Positions 44,782 through 53,875 of a stretch of DNA of 64,000 bases are shown in pieces. A program made the translations under genes and the position numbers. The stretch's first letter is position 1; the number at the start of each line of letters is the position of its first letter. The notes under the pieces are model-generated. The model was given only the letters and a program-made list of their open reading frames with translations, did not search any database and was not told the DNA's origin. Origin of the DNA: Gammaproteobacteria bacterium (lineage in GTDB: Bacteria > Pseudomonadota > Gammaproteobacteria > Pseudomonadales > UBA5518); the NCBI GenBank assembly GCA_016705365.1, contig JADIYI010000005.1, positions 412,412 to 476,411 on the forward strand, read 5' to 3'.

Positions 44782-44858
44782 GGAGCGGTAGTTCAGTCGG
44801 TTAGAATACCGGCCTGTCACGCCGGGGGTCGCGGGTTCGAGTCCCGTCCGCTCCGCCA
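44782..44858 (+). tRNA. tRNA-Asp (anticodon GTC)
   Basis: 77 nucleotides including CCA. The acceptor GGAGCGG pairs with CCGCTCC, the anticodon arm CGGCCTGTCACGCCG reads GTC, and the T arm is GGGTTCGAGTCCC. It lies 19 bases after tRNA-Val and is its probable co-transcript. All clearly foreign material lies 3' of this gene, making it a candidate integration site. Confidence 0.97.
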
Positions 44859-45088
44859 TTTTGAAGGCTCTGCGTTGGTAGTGACAACTAACGTAACCAA
44901 TCGTAAGTGCAATGTAAGTGTAACGGGGACCTTGACGAGAGGGTTCCCGCTCGCTTTCTACACAACGAATTTCTTCCTGAATCCTCAAATCGATCAGATG
45001 CTTGCGCGGCCGTCACCGAACACTTGTGCAGGCGTTAACCGCAAAGCTCGCTGTGGGCCGCTGTGAGCGCGTAGGAGCTATGGGGCCG

Positions 45089-45574
45089 TCAGGAGTTGCT
45101 GCGTTGCTCCTGCAGCATCAGAAGCGCGTTCTCGATGGAGAAGGCCGATTGTTCCCGGCGAGGCTGCGCGTAATCCCCGTCCATCTTATTCAGTTCCCTG
45201 ATCGCCTCGATGGCCGTCCGCGCATCTTTGATCCTCAGCTGCTGTCGCACAACTCGCGTCACAGCCCCGTCAGCGTCGCGTGTGACGTCGATCGACTGCC
45301 CGCATACTTCCACCCTAGCGCACTCCTGCGCGATCTCCCAGAGCTTCTGGCGCTTGTCCTGTGTTGCGATAGTTACCTGGTCGCGGATCTCATGTTGACG
45401 ACGTTCGATCGCTTCTCGAATGTAAAGTCTATTCAGGTTTTCGTGGGCTACGCTGCCGAGAGTTTGAGGGTTGCCTTTGTAGCCGGCCGCCCGCGCCGCG
45501 GTCGCGCCACGGCCACCGTTCTGGACGTAGTACTCAACGAAAAGGGTTTGACGTTGATTGAGCGAAGTTCCCAT
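45089..45574 (-). CDS. Phage terminase small subunit-like protein
   Basis: 161 residues. The opening LNQRQTLFVEYYVQNGGRGATAARAAGYKG is the N-terminal helix-turn-helix of the terminase small subunit (Terminase_2/XtmA type), followed by a helical region ending QSAFSIENALLMLQEQ. Small terminases recognise phage DNA for packaging. No large terminase, portal or other structural gene is nearby, so this is a stranded remnant or belongs to a satellite element. It is transcribed toward tRNA-Asp. Confidence 0.8.
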   Translation of the reverse strand: MGTSLNQRQTLFVEYYVQNGGRGATAARAAGYKGNPQTLGSVAHENLNRLYIREAIERRQHEIRDQVTIATQDKRQKLWEIAQECARVEVCGQSIDVTRDADGAVTRVVRQQLRIKDARTAIEAIRELNKMDGDYAQPRREQSAFSIENALLMLQEQRSNS

Positions 45575-45773
45575 CGGCTTGCACCGCTAACTAGTAAAAC
45601 TGTATAAGAGTACAGTAGATGCCTCCCCAATTGAAGGCTATTCGCTACCGCTCGACAAACAAGCAATCACCGTTCCTTCACTCAATCCCTATCCGCACTG
45701 TTGCCTGAAATGCGACTGCACGCGTTTCCGTTGCGCCATTCACATTGAATCGTGCTTGGCTTTTTTTTGGGGC

Positions 45774-46122
45774 ATACACGATTTGATAGGCATCTTTGTT
45801 GAGGACAGCGCGCTCGCCAGCGTCGGTGCCCGGCGCTTGCCCCACGGATCAAAACTGAACGCCTCGAGCTCGGCCCCACTTTCGTCGGTGATTGCGGTGA
45901 TCGAGCCCAGGTGATCCTTGTGCAGGTAGCGCGTCTTCGTGGTGCCAGCCACACTCGCCGTGCGCCCGGTGATCGTCACCAGCACGCTGCCCCCGATGTA
46001 GTGGCGCTCCTCGGTCGCCGTCGGACTCACCACCTTTTCATACAGCCCTCCGACAAAGGTCGCCGTGGTGGCACTGAACCTCCTCAACTCGGTCACTCCG
46101 AATAAATAAATCCGTCCCCTTT
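45774..46122 (-). pseudogene. RHS core fragment (cassette A, no tip)
   Basis: Minus-strand translation gives ATFVGGLYEKVVSPTATEER, YLHKDHLGSITAITDESGAE and FSFDPWGKRRAPTLAS, the RHS repeat-associated core. Compared with cassette B it jumps between two GCTCGCCA direct repeats and lacks the rest of the core and any tip. At its 5' side it begins at the AAAAGGGGACGGATTTATTT motif (46101-46122). A dead fragment. Confidence 0.8.
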
Positions 46123-46133
46123 TCCGGTCCGAT

Positions 46134-46301
46134 TTATGTTGTAGGTTTCGCGTACCTGAATCCGCCATGCACTGGAAATACGTGCGTGAAATATTCTCCT
46201 TTGTCTCTGCCGTCGTTACGTCTCGGATTCAATATGTCGAATATTGCAGCTTGAGCGGCCTCCCGAGCAGTCTTGTACGGCGCCCCATTTGCAAAGTTAA
46301 C
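46134..46301 (-). pseudogene. DUF4329-like toxin-tip fragment
   Basis: An open minus-strand stretch of 55 codons reads VNFANGAPYKTAREAAQAAI, FDILNPRRNDGRDKGEYFTH, VFPVHGGFRYAKPTT and stop. The FANGA start matches the point where cassettes B-D switch from core to tip (VANGVS, FANGAL). TAREAAQAAI...EY...GG..Y..P matches the first half of DUF4329, a tip domain of RHS proteins. The catalytic half is missing: the piece ends at the GGGGACGGATTT junction. It has no start codon. Confidence 0.6.
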
Positions 46302-46307
46302 ACTATG

Positions 46308-46720
46308 TCATTGCTGCTTGTATTCCCCCTTAATTTTCATGTTAGCGCAATCCACATGAAGAAAGAATGATGAACCAATGCCGCCGATCCCGATTGGTGT
46401 TTGGTAAGTGTCTATATGCGATACGCGAAAAACTTGATCCCCGCTTTCGCGATCTAATCCGTCAAATGAAATATTGTAGTTCTCCTCTTTCCACAGCTTC
46501 TGCGTCGCAACGTATTTGTTCACCATCACTGCGCATTCTGAGTATTCAGGTGGTGCCTTGATCTGAGGCTGCGACAAGAACTCTTCGGCACCATGATCTG
46601 ACGCCCGATGACAACCTGAAACCGTAGCCAGACCAGGGAAGAAATAATTATTATAAAAACCGGAAAGGGGCTGGCTCGCGACGCCACATCGATGTTTCGC
46701 ATGGTGCTAATTGCCTTCAT
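46308..46720 (-). pseudogene. Putative lipoprotein immunity protein for cassette B, frameshifted
   Basis: Frame one from ATG 46720 gives MKAISTMRN...FPVFIIIISSL. Frame two continues GLATVSGCHRASDHGAEEFL, then PPEYSECAVMVNKYVATQKL and ends DCANMKIKGEYKQQ. Joining them with one added base in TTCCCTGG (about 46633-46640) yields a standard lipoprotein signal with lipobox VSGC and a mature domain of about 100 residues. The start overlaps the stop of the cassette B tip by 14 bases, the usual toxin-immunity layout. The mature domain was not recognised. Confidence 0.6.
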
Positions 46721-48113
46721 AAGGTATCGCTTGGTAACTGCCCCCCGGCTTGTCAGGGAACGTCACGATTATTCCGAGTATGTCCAGACTTTTGGAATGC
46801 TTTAGATCTGCGTCGCTCGGTCTGAATGGATCCCACGGACCATCCTTCCCGCGTAGCGGGTGAGAATGAATCACGCCCCTCACTGTGCAGAAACAAAATC
46901 GGGGTGGATAGCCCAACCAAGGTTGTTTGTGCGGAAGGCCAGGCAGGACTCTAATAACACTCACGTCTCCGTCTCTAGCCCACCAGCGCTCCACAACCCA
47001 TCCGCCCTGCTCGTACCGCTGCGTTGGGGGGAGATCGGTTCTCGACTGATTCCAGATGCGTCCCATCTCGCGTTTCACATCGGGATCGCTTGCCCAAACG
47101 GGCATTGGGATTCGCCACGGCTCTACCGGGGTATCCGGTGATACCCCATTTGCGACTTTCGCCTCTGCTACAGCATGTCCCACATCCACAAACGCCTCGG
47201 CTGGACTTTTAGGCCGGGTCGCGTCGTTGATTGGCCCACCCATCGAATCGTTTTGAATCTGCAAAATATAGCGGCTCGACGCGTTCCGGTTCCCGCGGGA
47301 CCACCAGGGGCTGGATTCATAGCGCGCCTGGATGTTGCCCGTGGAACTCGTGCTATCGTGCTTGTCACGCGTCCCGCCGTTGGCGGAATTCGCTACCACA
47401 TCCACCACGCCATCGACGATCTGGGCGCATGCGCTGGAATCCTCTATGGAACTGCACACATAATAGCGCGCTACGATCTTTATGGTATCGATTAGGTTCC
47501 CGCGTAGCACTTTGACGAGCGCCTTTTTGACCGCGCGGCCAATCGAACTGAGCGCATCCCCTAGCGCATCACCCACTTTATTGAACAGCTTCTTCAGAAA
47601 GAACCCGCTCGGGTCCGTGTAGCTGAGCGGGTTGTTCTCCACATAGGAGTAACGGTTCAGCCCCTGCAGATTGGTGATGTCCTGCACAAACGGATCGGCA
47701 CTCAGGAAACGCCCGATCTCGGCATCATAGACGCGCCCGCCCATGTGGATCAGCTCCACGCCGTCGAGTTGCTCGTGTCCCGTGAAGCCTTTGTTGGTCA
47801 GGGTAGAGGACAGCGCGCTCGCCACCAGCGTCAGGTTGCCTTTCTGGTAGGTGCTCATGCTCGTCCACGGGCTGCCGATCTTGGCAATCAGGCTCGCCAG
47901 CGTCGGTGCCCGGCGCTTGCCCCACGGATCAAAGCTGAACGCCTCAACCTCGGCCCCGCCTTCGTCGGTGATTGCGGTGATCGAGCCCAGGTGATCCTTG
48001 TGCAGGTAGCGCGTCTTCGTGGTGCCAGCCACACTCGCCGTGCGCCCGGTGATCGTCACCAGCACGCTGCCCCCGATGTAGTGGCGCTCCTCGGTCGCCG
48101 TCGGACTCACCAC
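46707..48113 (-). CDS. RHS C-terminal cassette B: RHS core plus JAMM-like toxin tip
   Basis: 468 open residues, 5' incomplete (GTG at 48113 is only the first usable codon; homology continues upstream). Core: YLHKDHLGSITAITDEGGAE, LTNKGFTGHEQLDGVELIHM, GRFLSADPFVQDITNLQGLN, YSYVENNPLSYTDPSGFF. A hydrophilic linker leads to a tip starting at VANGVSPDTPVEPW. Near the end IHSHP...RPSDADLKHSK fits the H-x-H-x(n)-S-x2-D metal site of JAB/JAMM proteases. The tip's probable target bond is a peptide or isopeptide (inference). No signal peptide or N-terminal RHS part is attached, so this is an orphan cassette. Confidence 0.75.
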   Translation of the reverse strand: MVSPTATEERHYIGGSVLVTITGRTASVAGTTKTRYLHKDHLGSITAITDEGGAEVEAFSFDPWGKRRAPTLASLIAKIGSPWTSMSTYQKGNLTLVASALSSTLTNKGFTGHEQLDGVELIHMGGRVYDAEIGRFLSADPFVQDITNLQGLNRYSYVENNPLSYTDPSGFFLKKLFNKVGDALGDALSSIGRAVKKALVKVLRGNLIDTIKIVARYYVCSSIEDSSACAQIVDGVVDVVANSANGGTRDKHDSTSSTGNIQARYESSPWWSRGNRNASSRYILQIQNDSMGGPINDATRPKSPAEAFVDVGHAVAEAKVANGVSPDTPVEPWRIPMPVWASDPDVKREMGRIWNQSRTDLPPTQRYEQGGWVVERWWARDGDVSVIRVLPGLPHKQPWLGYPPRFCFCTVRGVIHSHPLRGKDGPWDPFRPSDADLKHSKSLDILGIIVTFPDKPGGSYQAIPYEGN

Positions 48114-48458
48114 CTTTTCATACAGCCCCCCGACAAAGGTCGCGGTGGTGGTGCCTCGTCTCCGGTGACAACGATCTGCTCGTGATCGGCGACTATCGCG
48201 GCATCCGCATCGTCACCGCCACAGAGGCACTGAACCTCCCCACCTCGGTCACTCCGAACAAATAAATCCGTCTCCTTTTCCGCGCTGCTGTCGTACACCA
48301 GGTTGCCGTTGGCGTCGTACTGGTACGTCTTGCCCCCGTGCTGGTCGCCGTCACCGTGTGCGGACCCGCCGCGTTAGCGTAGCTGTACGTGCCGATCCCC
48401 GTCTTCGTCTTGATGTTGCCGAAGGCGTCGTAGCCGATCGCATCAGTCTGCGCTCCCG
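48114..48458 (-). pseudogene. Upstream RHS core fragment of cassette B
   Basis: Minus-strand frames give IGYDAFGNIKTKTGIGTYSY, then after a shift KTYQYDANGNLVYDSSAEKE: typical YD repeats. The stretch is interrupted by the AAAAGGAGACGGATTTATTT-type motif (48260-48280). It also contains a roughly 80-base segment (about 48153-48230) shared with cassette D but missing from A and C. It joins cassette B to the end of the immunity gene of cassette C. Confidence 0.65.
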
Positions 48459-48462
48459 CGCC

Positions 48463-48980
48463 TCATTCTTTCACGAGTGGATTCAATTTTCCGAGTATGT
48501 TGCCGGGCATATCCGTGATCTCCATTGTCGTTAAGTCGATGACGAAATAGTGAGCCGGATGCTTGCTCCAAAACTCATCCTCCTCCTTTTCCGTATCGAA
48601 TTCGTATGGATAGGCCGAATACTGATAACGGACTTCATGACCGGGATAGAGAGAATACGCTGCAAGAATCACCCGTCGATCATTTACGGACAAGTAACAG
48701 TTCGCATTCATGCCGTCCACAACGCGCAGTCCTCGGCTAAGAAAACGCCGACATACGGAAGCCCCTCATAATAATCGACGCTTGCTCGCTTCATGCCATT
48801 AGAAATACCCAGTTCCGCGGGATCATACACGTGTGGGTTTCCAATTGTTTTCTGGGCAGAAATACACGTAGCTAATGCCCAAGACAACGATTCCGGCACC
48901 TGTTGTTCCTGGCTTCTCAGAGGCATGCAGCCGGCGATGAATAACCAACCAAATATCAACAACCGCCAGATACTGTTCAT
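48463..48980 (-). pseudogene. Putative lipoprotein immunity protein for cassette C, frameshifted
   Basis: ATG 48980 overlaps the cassette C stop (ATGA). Frame one: WRLLIFGWLFIAGCMPLRSQ with lipobox IAGC, to YEGLPYVGVFLAEDCALW. Frame two: DGMNANCYLSVNDRRVILAA, YSAYPYEFDTEKEEDEFW and a stop at 48463. The frames meet near 48712-48720, and one indel there restores a lipoprotein of about 170 residues. The mature domain was not recognised. A lipoprotein position implies protection in the periplasm. Confidence 0.65.
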
Positions 48981-50520
48981 GGCACAGGGTCCCCGATTGC
49001 ATAGCGTTGGTCTTGCGGGCGATTAAACCGGTGTAATTGTCGTATCCGCGACAGATTGCAGGTTATCCGTTCCGGTGTGCAAACTCTGACTTCGCCCTCG
49101 TAGGAGACGTAAAGAGGCGTAGGACGGCCGGCGTAGACCCATTCCGCGTCGGGCGTGGAAAACACCGCCCCGTGTCCCGGTACATGAGTATGCACTCCCG
49201 CCACAGTACTTGGCGGTTTGCCAATACCGTGAATCTCAATTTCATTGCCAATGACAATCGTCGACAGGTCCACATAAACGTTGTCCCCACGGTGGTTGAT
49301 GATCGCGCCAATCTCCACGCGGTGTCGTCGGGAGATTTCGTCGACCACACCGAGAAAGTACTTCGCAGCAGTCGGAACGTCACCAAATGCATTTCTGGGA
49401 TTCAGTACGCCTTTGACGATCGCATTATTGATTTCTGCCCGCGCCATGTCGCTGGTGCTAGCCCCATCTGCGACTTTCGCCTCTGCTACAGCATGTCCCA
49501 CATCCACAAACGCCTCGGCTGGACTTTTAGGCCGGGTCGCGTCGTTGATTGGCCCACCCATCGAATCGTTTTGAATCTGCAAACATAGCGGCTCGACGCG
49601 TTTCGGTTCCCGCGGGACCACCAGGGGCTGGATTCATGGCGCGCCTGGATGTTGCCCGTGGAACTCGTGCTATCGTGCTTGTCACGCGTCCCGCCGTTGG
49701 CAGAACTCGCGATCACATCCACCACGCCATCGACGATCTGGGCGCATGCGCTGGAATCCTCTATGGAACTGCACACATAATAGCGCGCTACGATCTTTAT
49801 GGTATCGATTAGGTTCCCGCGTAGCACTTTGACGAGCGCCTTTTTGACCGCGCGGCCAATCGAACTGAGCGCATCCCCTAGCGCATCACCCACTTTATTG
49901 AACAGCTTCTTCAGAAAGAACCCACTCGGGTCCGTGTAGCTGAGCGGGTTGTTCTCCACGTAGGAGTAACGGTTCAGCCCCTGCAGATTGGTGATGTCCT
50001 GCACAAACGGATCGGCACTCAGGAAACGCCCGATCTCGGCATCATAGACGCGCCCGCCCATGTGGATCAGCTCCACGCCGTCGAGTTGCTCGTGTCCCGT
50101 GAAGCCTTTGTTGGTCAGGGTAGAGGACAGCGCGCTCGCCACCAGCGTCAGGTTGCTTTTCTGGTAGGTGCTCATGCTCGTTCACGGGCTGCCGATCTTG
50201 GCAATCAGGCTCGCCAGCGTCGGTGCCCGGCGCTTGCCCCCACGGATCAAAGCTGAACGCCTCAACCTCGGCCCCGCCTTCGTCGGTGATTGCGGTGATC
50301 GAGCCCAGGTGATCCTTGTGCAGGTAGCGTCTTCGTGGTGCCAGCCACACTCGCCGTGCGCCCGGTGATCGTCACCAGCACGCTGCCCCCGATGTAATGG
50401 CGCTCCTCGGTCGCCGTCGGACTCACCACCTTTTCATACAGCCCCCCGACAAAGGTCGCGGTGGTGGCACTGAACCTCCTCACCTCGGTCACTCCGAATA
50501 AATAAATCCGTCTCCTTTTT
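48977..50520 (-). pseudogene. RHS C-terminal cassette C: RHS core plus a second JAMM-like tip
   Basis: The core (LTNKGFTGHEQLDGVELIHM, DPSGFFLKKLFNKVGDALGD) is nearly identical to cassette B but split over three frames by small indels near 50240, 50327 and 49582. The tip runs from about 49485 to 48977: ARAEINNAIVKGVLNPRNAF, HRVEIGAIINHRGDNVYVDL, VAGVHTHVPGHGAVFSTPDAEW. The upstream E-x-G, then H-T-H and S-x2-D, make a fuller JAMM signature than in cassette B. The tip is coupled to its lipoprotein partner by ATGA. No N-terminal RHS region. Confidence 0.75.
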
Positions 50521-50539
50521 CCGCGGAATCGACCCCAGC

Positions 50540-50682
50540 ACGCCGAGACCCAAGTCGATAGCACTGCATTCGTCGCCGCGAATGTAGGCCCTAAGGTCAT
50601 ACCCGGGCCACAGAATCTGTGCGCCTTGGTCTACGCCATCAACAGTCACCCCGAAAGAATTCAAGCCAGCCTCATTTCCGAA
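50540..50682 (-). pseudogene. Unassigned coding fragment between cassettes C and D
   Basis: A clean minus-strand stretch reads FGVTVDGVDQGAQILWPGYD and LRAYIRGDECSAIDLGLGVL before being cut at the GGAGACGGATTTATTT junction of cassette C. It is probably the remains of another tip or partner gene. No family recognised. Confidence 0.35.
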
Positions 50683-50683
50683 T

Positions 50684-51362
50684 TTACCTTCGTGACCATC
50701 TCGTTATTTTTTCGCGCACCTGCTCGGCGATTTCGTCACTGAGGTCAACATACTTTCCAGAAAACGAAATTTCAGCTTCGACATCTGTAAGCAAAACGCG
50801 TGTTTTGCACGTGATATTACTCATATCTTGAGACTCGTTGGTGAAAGGTGGCACGGAACAGTCCGCGATCCACATCGGCGCAGACTTGGAGTCCTCCACT
50901 GGTGAATTTTGAAGTAGCTCCAAAGCTTTGGATCCCCGCCTTTGGATAAACTCTAAAAAGTCCGCCCTGGTCTCGATCAACAATCCTGTCCCTATAGAGT
51001 CCCGTACCTGTCCATGCATTTAGGGCGGTCGGATTTAATCTGAACTTATTCTCATAGGAGGATGGCTGAGAAATAAACACATGCACATGTGTGTCAAACG
51101 TGGACACATCACCTAGTGTCGCCTTCAAGCCCAAGGCATTCAATGGAATCTCAAGAATTACACCCTCATCCTTGTCCATTTGTTTGTTTGATGGCGCCAA
51201 AGAGTCCGGCAATTCAGGCATCACATATTGCGACGGTATCCGGAAATATTTCCCCGCAATTTCCAAATCCTGAGTCTCGGGATTCCCCCCGGTCTGACCA
51301 CAACCTGAATTGATAACGGTCAGCAGGATCCAGACGTAGTATCGAAATTTGCACTTGTTCAT
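50684..51362 (-). pseudogene. Putative lipoprotein immunity protein for cassette D, frameshifted
   Basis: From ATG 51362 frame one reads MNKCKFRYYVWILLTVINSGCGQ (lipobox INSGC), LEIAGKYFRIPSQYVMPELP, THVHVFISQPSSYENKFRLN and on to about FRVYPKAGIQSFGATSK. The second frame then gives SPVEDSKSAPMWIADCSVPP, LLTDVEAEISFSGKYVDLSD and a stop at 50684. The crossover is near 50890-50915. It starts nine bases after the cassette D stop. Length when restored is about 225 residues. Low GC. Family not recognised. Confidence 0.6.
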
Positions 51363-51373
51363 TTTGACCGTCC

Positions 51374-52926
51374 TCAGGGCGCAGTGTCGCAGCCGGAACA
51401 CCAAGCTCCATCATATAGTCCGGCAGGGAGAGTTGAATTCCCTACTCCCCAAGTTCCACCAAAAAGTGATCGTGGAATTCCATACCTTCCGAATACACGC
51501 CAGTGATATGACGCAACCTGGCTTGGGCTTAACAGGTTTGGAATACTGATCGCATCCGCCATTACCGATTGCGCGTGCTCGAATGCCAAGTCAGCGCCAA
51601 TCTGCTCGGTCGTAACCTTGATTCGGTGAGAATCAATGTAAGTCCGCAATTGCTCCCAAGTATAATAAGCAGCATTTCGTTCCCAATCCTGCGCATCAAC
51701 AAGGCTGCCATACCCCCATCCGATTAGGGCGGTTCGCGCAACCGGATCTCGACCGTTCTTCCATCGTGACTTCCAGAAATCGATGTACTTTCCAGACTTC
51801 GCCAGTGCACGCTCATCCTCAGTGATTGGAGCGCCTACTCGCTCTAACGCCCCATTTGCAAACTTCGCCTCTGCTACAGCATGTCCCACATTCACAAACG
51901 CCTCGGCTGGACTTTTAGGCCGGGTCGCGTCGTTGATTGGCCCACCCATCGAATCGTTTTGAATCTGCAAAATATAGCGGCTCGACGCGTTTCGGTTCCC
52001 GCGGGACCACCAGGGGCTGGATTCATGGCGCGCCTGGATGTTACCCGTGGAACTCGTACTATCGTGCTTGTCACGCGTCCCGCCGTTGGCGGAATTCGCT
52101 ACCACATCCACCACGCCATCGACGATCTGGGCGCATGCGCTGGAATCCTCATGGAACTGCACATAATAGCGCTACGATCTTTATGGTATCGATTAGGTTC
52201 CCGCGTAGCACTTTGACGAGCGCCTTTGACCCGCGCGGCCAATCGAACTGAGCGCATCCCCTAGCGCATCACCCACTTTGTTGAACAGCTTCTTCAGAAA
52301 GAACCCACTCGGGTCCGTGTAGCTGAGCGGGTTGTTCTCCACATAGGAGTAACGGTTCAGCCCCTGCAGATTGGTGATGTCCTGCACAAACCGGATCGGC
52401 ACTCAGGAAACGCCCGATCTCGGCATCATTAGACGCGCCCGCCCATGTGGATCAGCTCCACGCCGTCGAGTTGCTCGTGTCCCGTGAAGCCTTTGTTGGT
52501 CAGGGTAGAGGACGCGCTCGCCACCAGCGTCAGGTTGCTTTTTCTGGTAGGTGCTCATGCTCGTCCACGGGCTGCCGATCTTGGCAATCAGGCTCGCCAG
52601 CGTCGGTGCCCGGCGCTTGCCCCACGGATCAAAACTGAACGCCTCGACCTCGGCCCCGCCCTCGTCGGTGATTGCGGTGATCGAGCCCAGGTGATCCTTG
52701 TGCAGGTAGCGCGTCTTCGTGGTGCCGGCCACACTCGCCGTACGCCCCGGTCACCACCACGCTGCCCCCGATGTAGTGGCGCTCCTCGGTCGCCGTCGGA
52801 CTCACCATCTTTTCGGCCAGCCCCCGACAAAGGTCGCGGTGGTGGTGCCTCGTCTCCGGTGACAACGATCTGCTCGTGATCGGCGACTATCGCGGCATCC
52901 GCATCGTCACCGCCACAGAGGCACTG
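51374..52926 (-). pseudogene. RHS C-terminal cassette D: RHS core plus WC..C-type toxin tip
   Basis: The most degraded core copy (indels near 52160, 52225, 52390, 52425, 52510 and 52545), still with YLHKDHLGSITAITDEGGAE and DPSGFFLKKLFNKVGDALGD. The tip (51374-51870) is open: FANGALERVGAPITEDERAL, KVTTEQIGADLAFEHAQSVM, YHWRVFGRYGIPRSLFGGTWG, and an end GAWCSGCDTAP. The last 100 residues are homologous to the tip of the plus-strand RHS gene at 57,990-58,357. The 5' end stops at GAGGCACTG (52926), beyond which sequence is unrelated. Confidence 0.72.
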
Positions 52927-53044
52927 GTTTGCGTTCATCCCGGCCAAAGACGTGATCGACTTCATTTCGCACGCGTGGAAAACGAAGTTCGCCCACGCTC
53001 CCATGAAATGAGACATCGCGATCGCCGATCAATAACGGCGTGGT

Positions 53045-53374
53045 TTGAACGGTTCCTTCGTGCGGCCTGGCGAGTTGCGGAAAGCTGAACGGGCCGGCTT
53101 TGACCTGGATACGAAGGAGTGGGCGTACACCGCGACCAAGACCAACACGCCGCACATCGTCCCGCTCGCATGGCAGGCAGTGGAGATTCTGTACCCATCA
53201 AAAAAGGTCGGTGACAACGAGCGGCCGGATTTGATGGCCCACGTAGCCCATATGGGACACGATTTTTGCGCGTGTCTTATTGTATGGTATCCGTTGATCT
53301 GCTCGCGTTCGGCGACGAACCGGAAGAGCAATGAGTCAATGGTGAGCGGGCGGGAACGCAGACCTGTTACCTGA
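53045..53374 (+). pseudogene. P4-type tyrosine integrase fragment
   Basis: GSFVRPGELRKAERAGFDLD, TKEWAYTATKTNTPHIVPLA and WQAVEIL match the catalytic-domain start of island/P4-type integrases (the VRPGELR arginine motif and KT.TPHIVPL). After VEILYPSKK the similarity stops; the remaining frame is unrelated, and the C-terminal HxxR...Y catalytic part is missing. It is a dead remnant and supports an integrative-element origin for the region. The flanks at 52930-53044 and 53202-53460 show no other gene I can support. Confidence 0.7.
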
Positions 53375-53466
53375 GCTGGCGGCCCGACTCAAAAATAACC
53401 ATCTCCGGGAAACCCCGGGGCGATTCAGTTTGCAGCTTGACTGCCACGCCAGGGGCGCTCGTCGAC

Positions 53467-53801
53467 ATGAAAAGACATCTCATTCCATTGATGGCAACAC
53501 TTGCCGTGTCGGGCGCGACCCATGCCGGCTGCACCGCTGATACTCCTCCCGCCACCCCAGACGCACGCAGGGCTACCGAATTCGAGATGCTGGACGCCCA
53601 GCTCGCGCTGAACACCTACCTTACCAACAATAATGACTATCTCGCGTGCCTCGACCGGGAAGGGGCCGAGGCGAGCGAGGACAGATGGTGGCGGTGAGCG
53701 CGGCGCGCACGGCCGCCTACAGCGCTGCCGTCGAGGAAATGACCGCGACCACCAGCGCGTTCAATGACGCGATGGCGACATTCAGAGGCGTAAGTCGATG
53801 A
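53467..53801 (+). pseudogene. Small exported protein upstream of the RHS gene, frameshifted
   Basis: Signal peptide MKRHLIPLMATLAVSGATHA, then a mature part EFEMLDAQLALNTYLTNNND and LACLDREGAEASED. After ACAGATGG (about 53682-53690) the frame moves to QMVAVSAARTAAYSAAVEEM and TATTSAFNDAMATFRGVSR, with its stop overlapping the ATG at 53798. Restored length is about 111 residues. Position and helical Ala/Thr-rich C-terminus suggest a companion of the RHS protein; no family recognised. Confidence 0.55.
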
Positions 53802-53875
53802 AGAAAATTTGCGGCCGACCGCGAAAGGCTCCGCAGAGTCGCCACGCCGCCGTCACGATATTTGAATGGAACATT

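Larger units (their letters stand above)
45774..52926 (-). repeat. Four direct copies of an RHS core cassette
   Basis: Near-identical blocks: A about 45790-46122, B about 47146-48281, C about 49469-50520, D about 51858-52926. The shared block reads from the AEAKVAN/FANG junction back through the DPSGFF core to TATFVGG. Copies differ by scattered one-base indels and by the 80-base segment in B and D. What follows each block (the tip) is unrelated between copies, or nearly so. The layout is that of displaced RHS C-termini kept as a recombination reserve, known from Rhs and CDI loci. Confidence 0.8.

Noticed and set aside
46860..47141. Plus-strand 93-codon frame opposite the cassette B tip
   Set aside because: Lies within the JAMM-like tip reading frame on the minus strand and has no family features.
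47175..47495. Plus-strand frames over the RHS cassettes (also at 51881 and 49549)
   Set aside because: They recur in each cassette copy only because the underlying minus-strand core is repeated; no domain of their own.
45774..52926. CRISPR array
   Set aside because: The repeats are about 1 kb coding blocks with long unequal intervals, not short repeats with uniform spacers; no cas genes seen.
52876..53044. Possible gene upstream of the integrase fragment (a frame containing FAFIPAKDVIDFISHAW)
   Set aside because: Reads like protein for about 28 codons but starts inside cassette D sequence and ends before the integrase part; too short to support.
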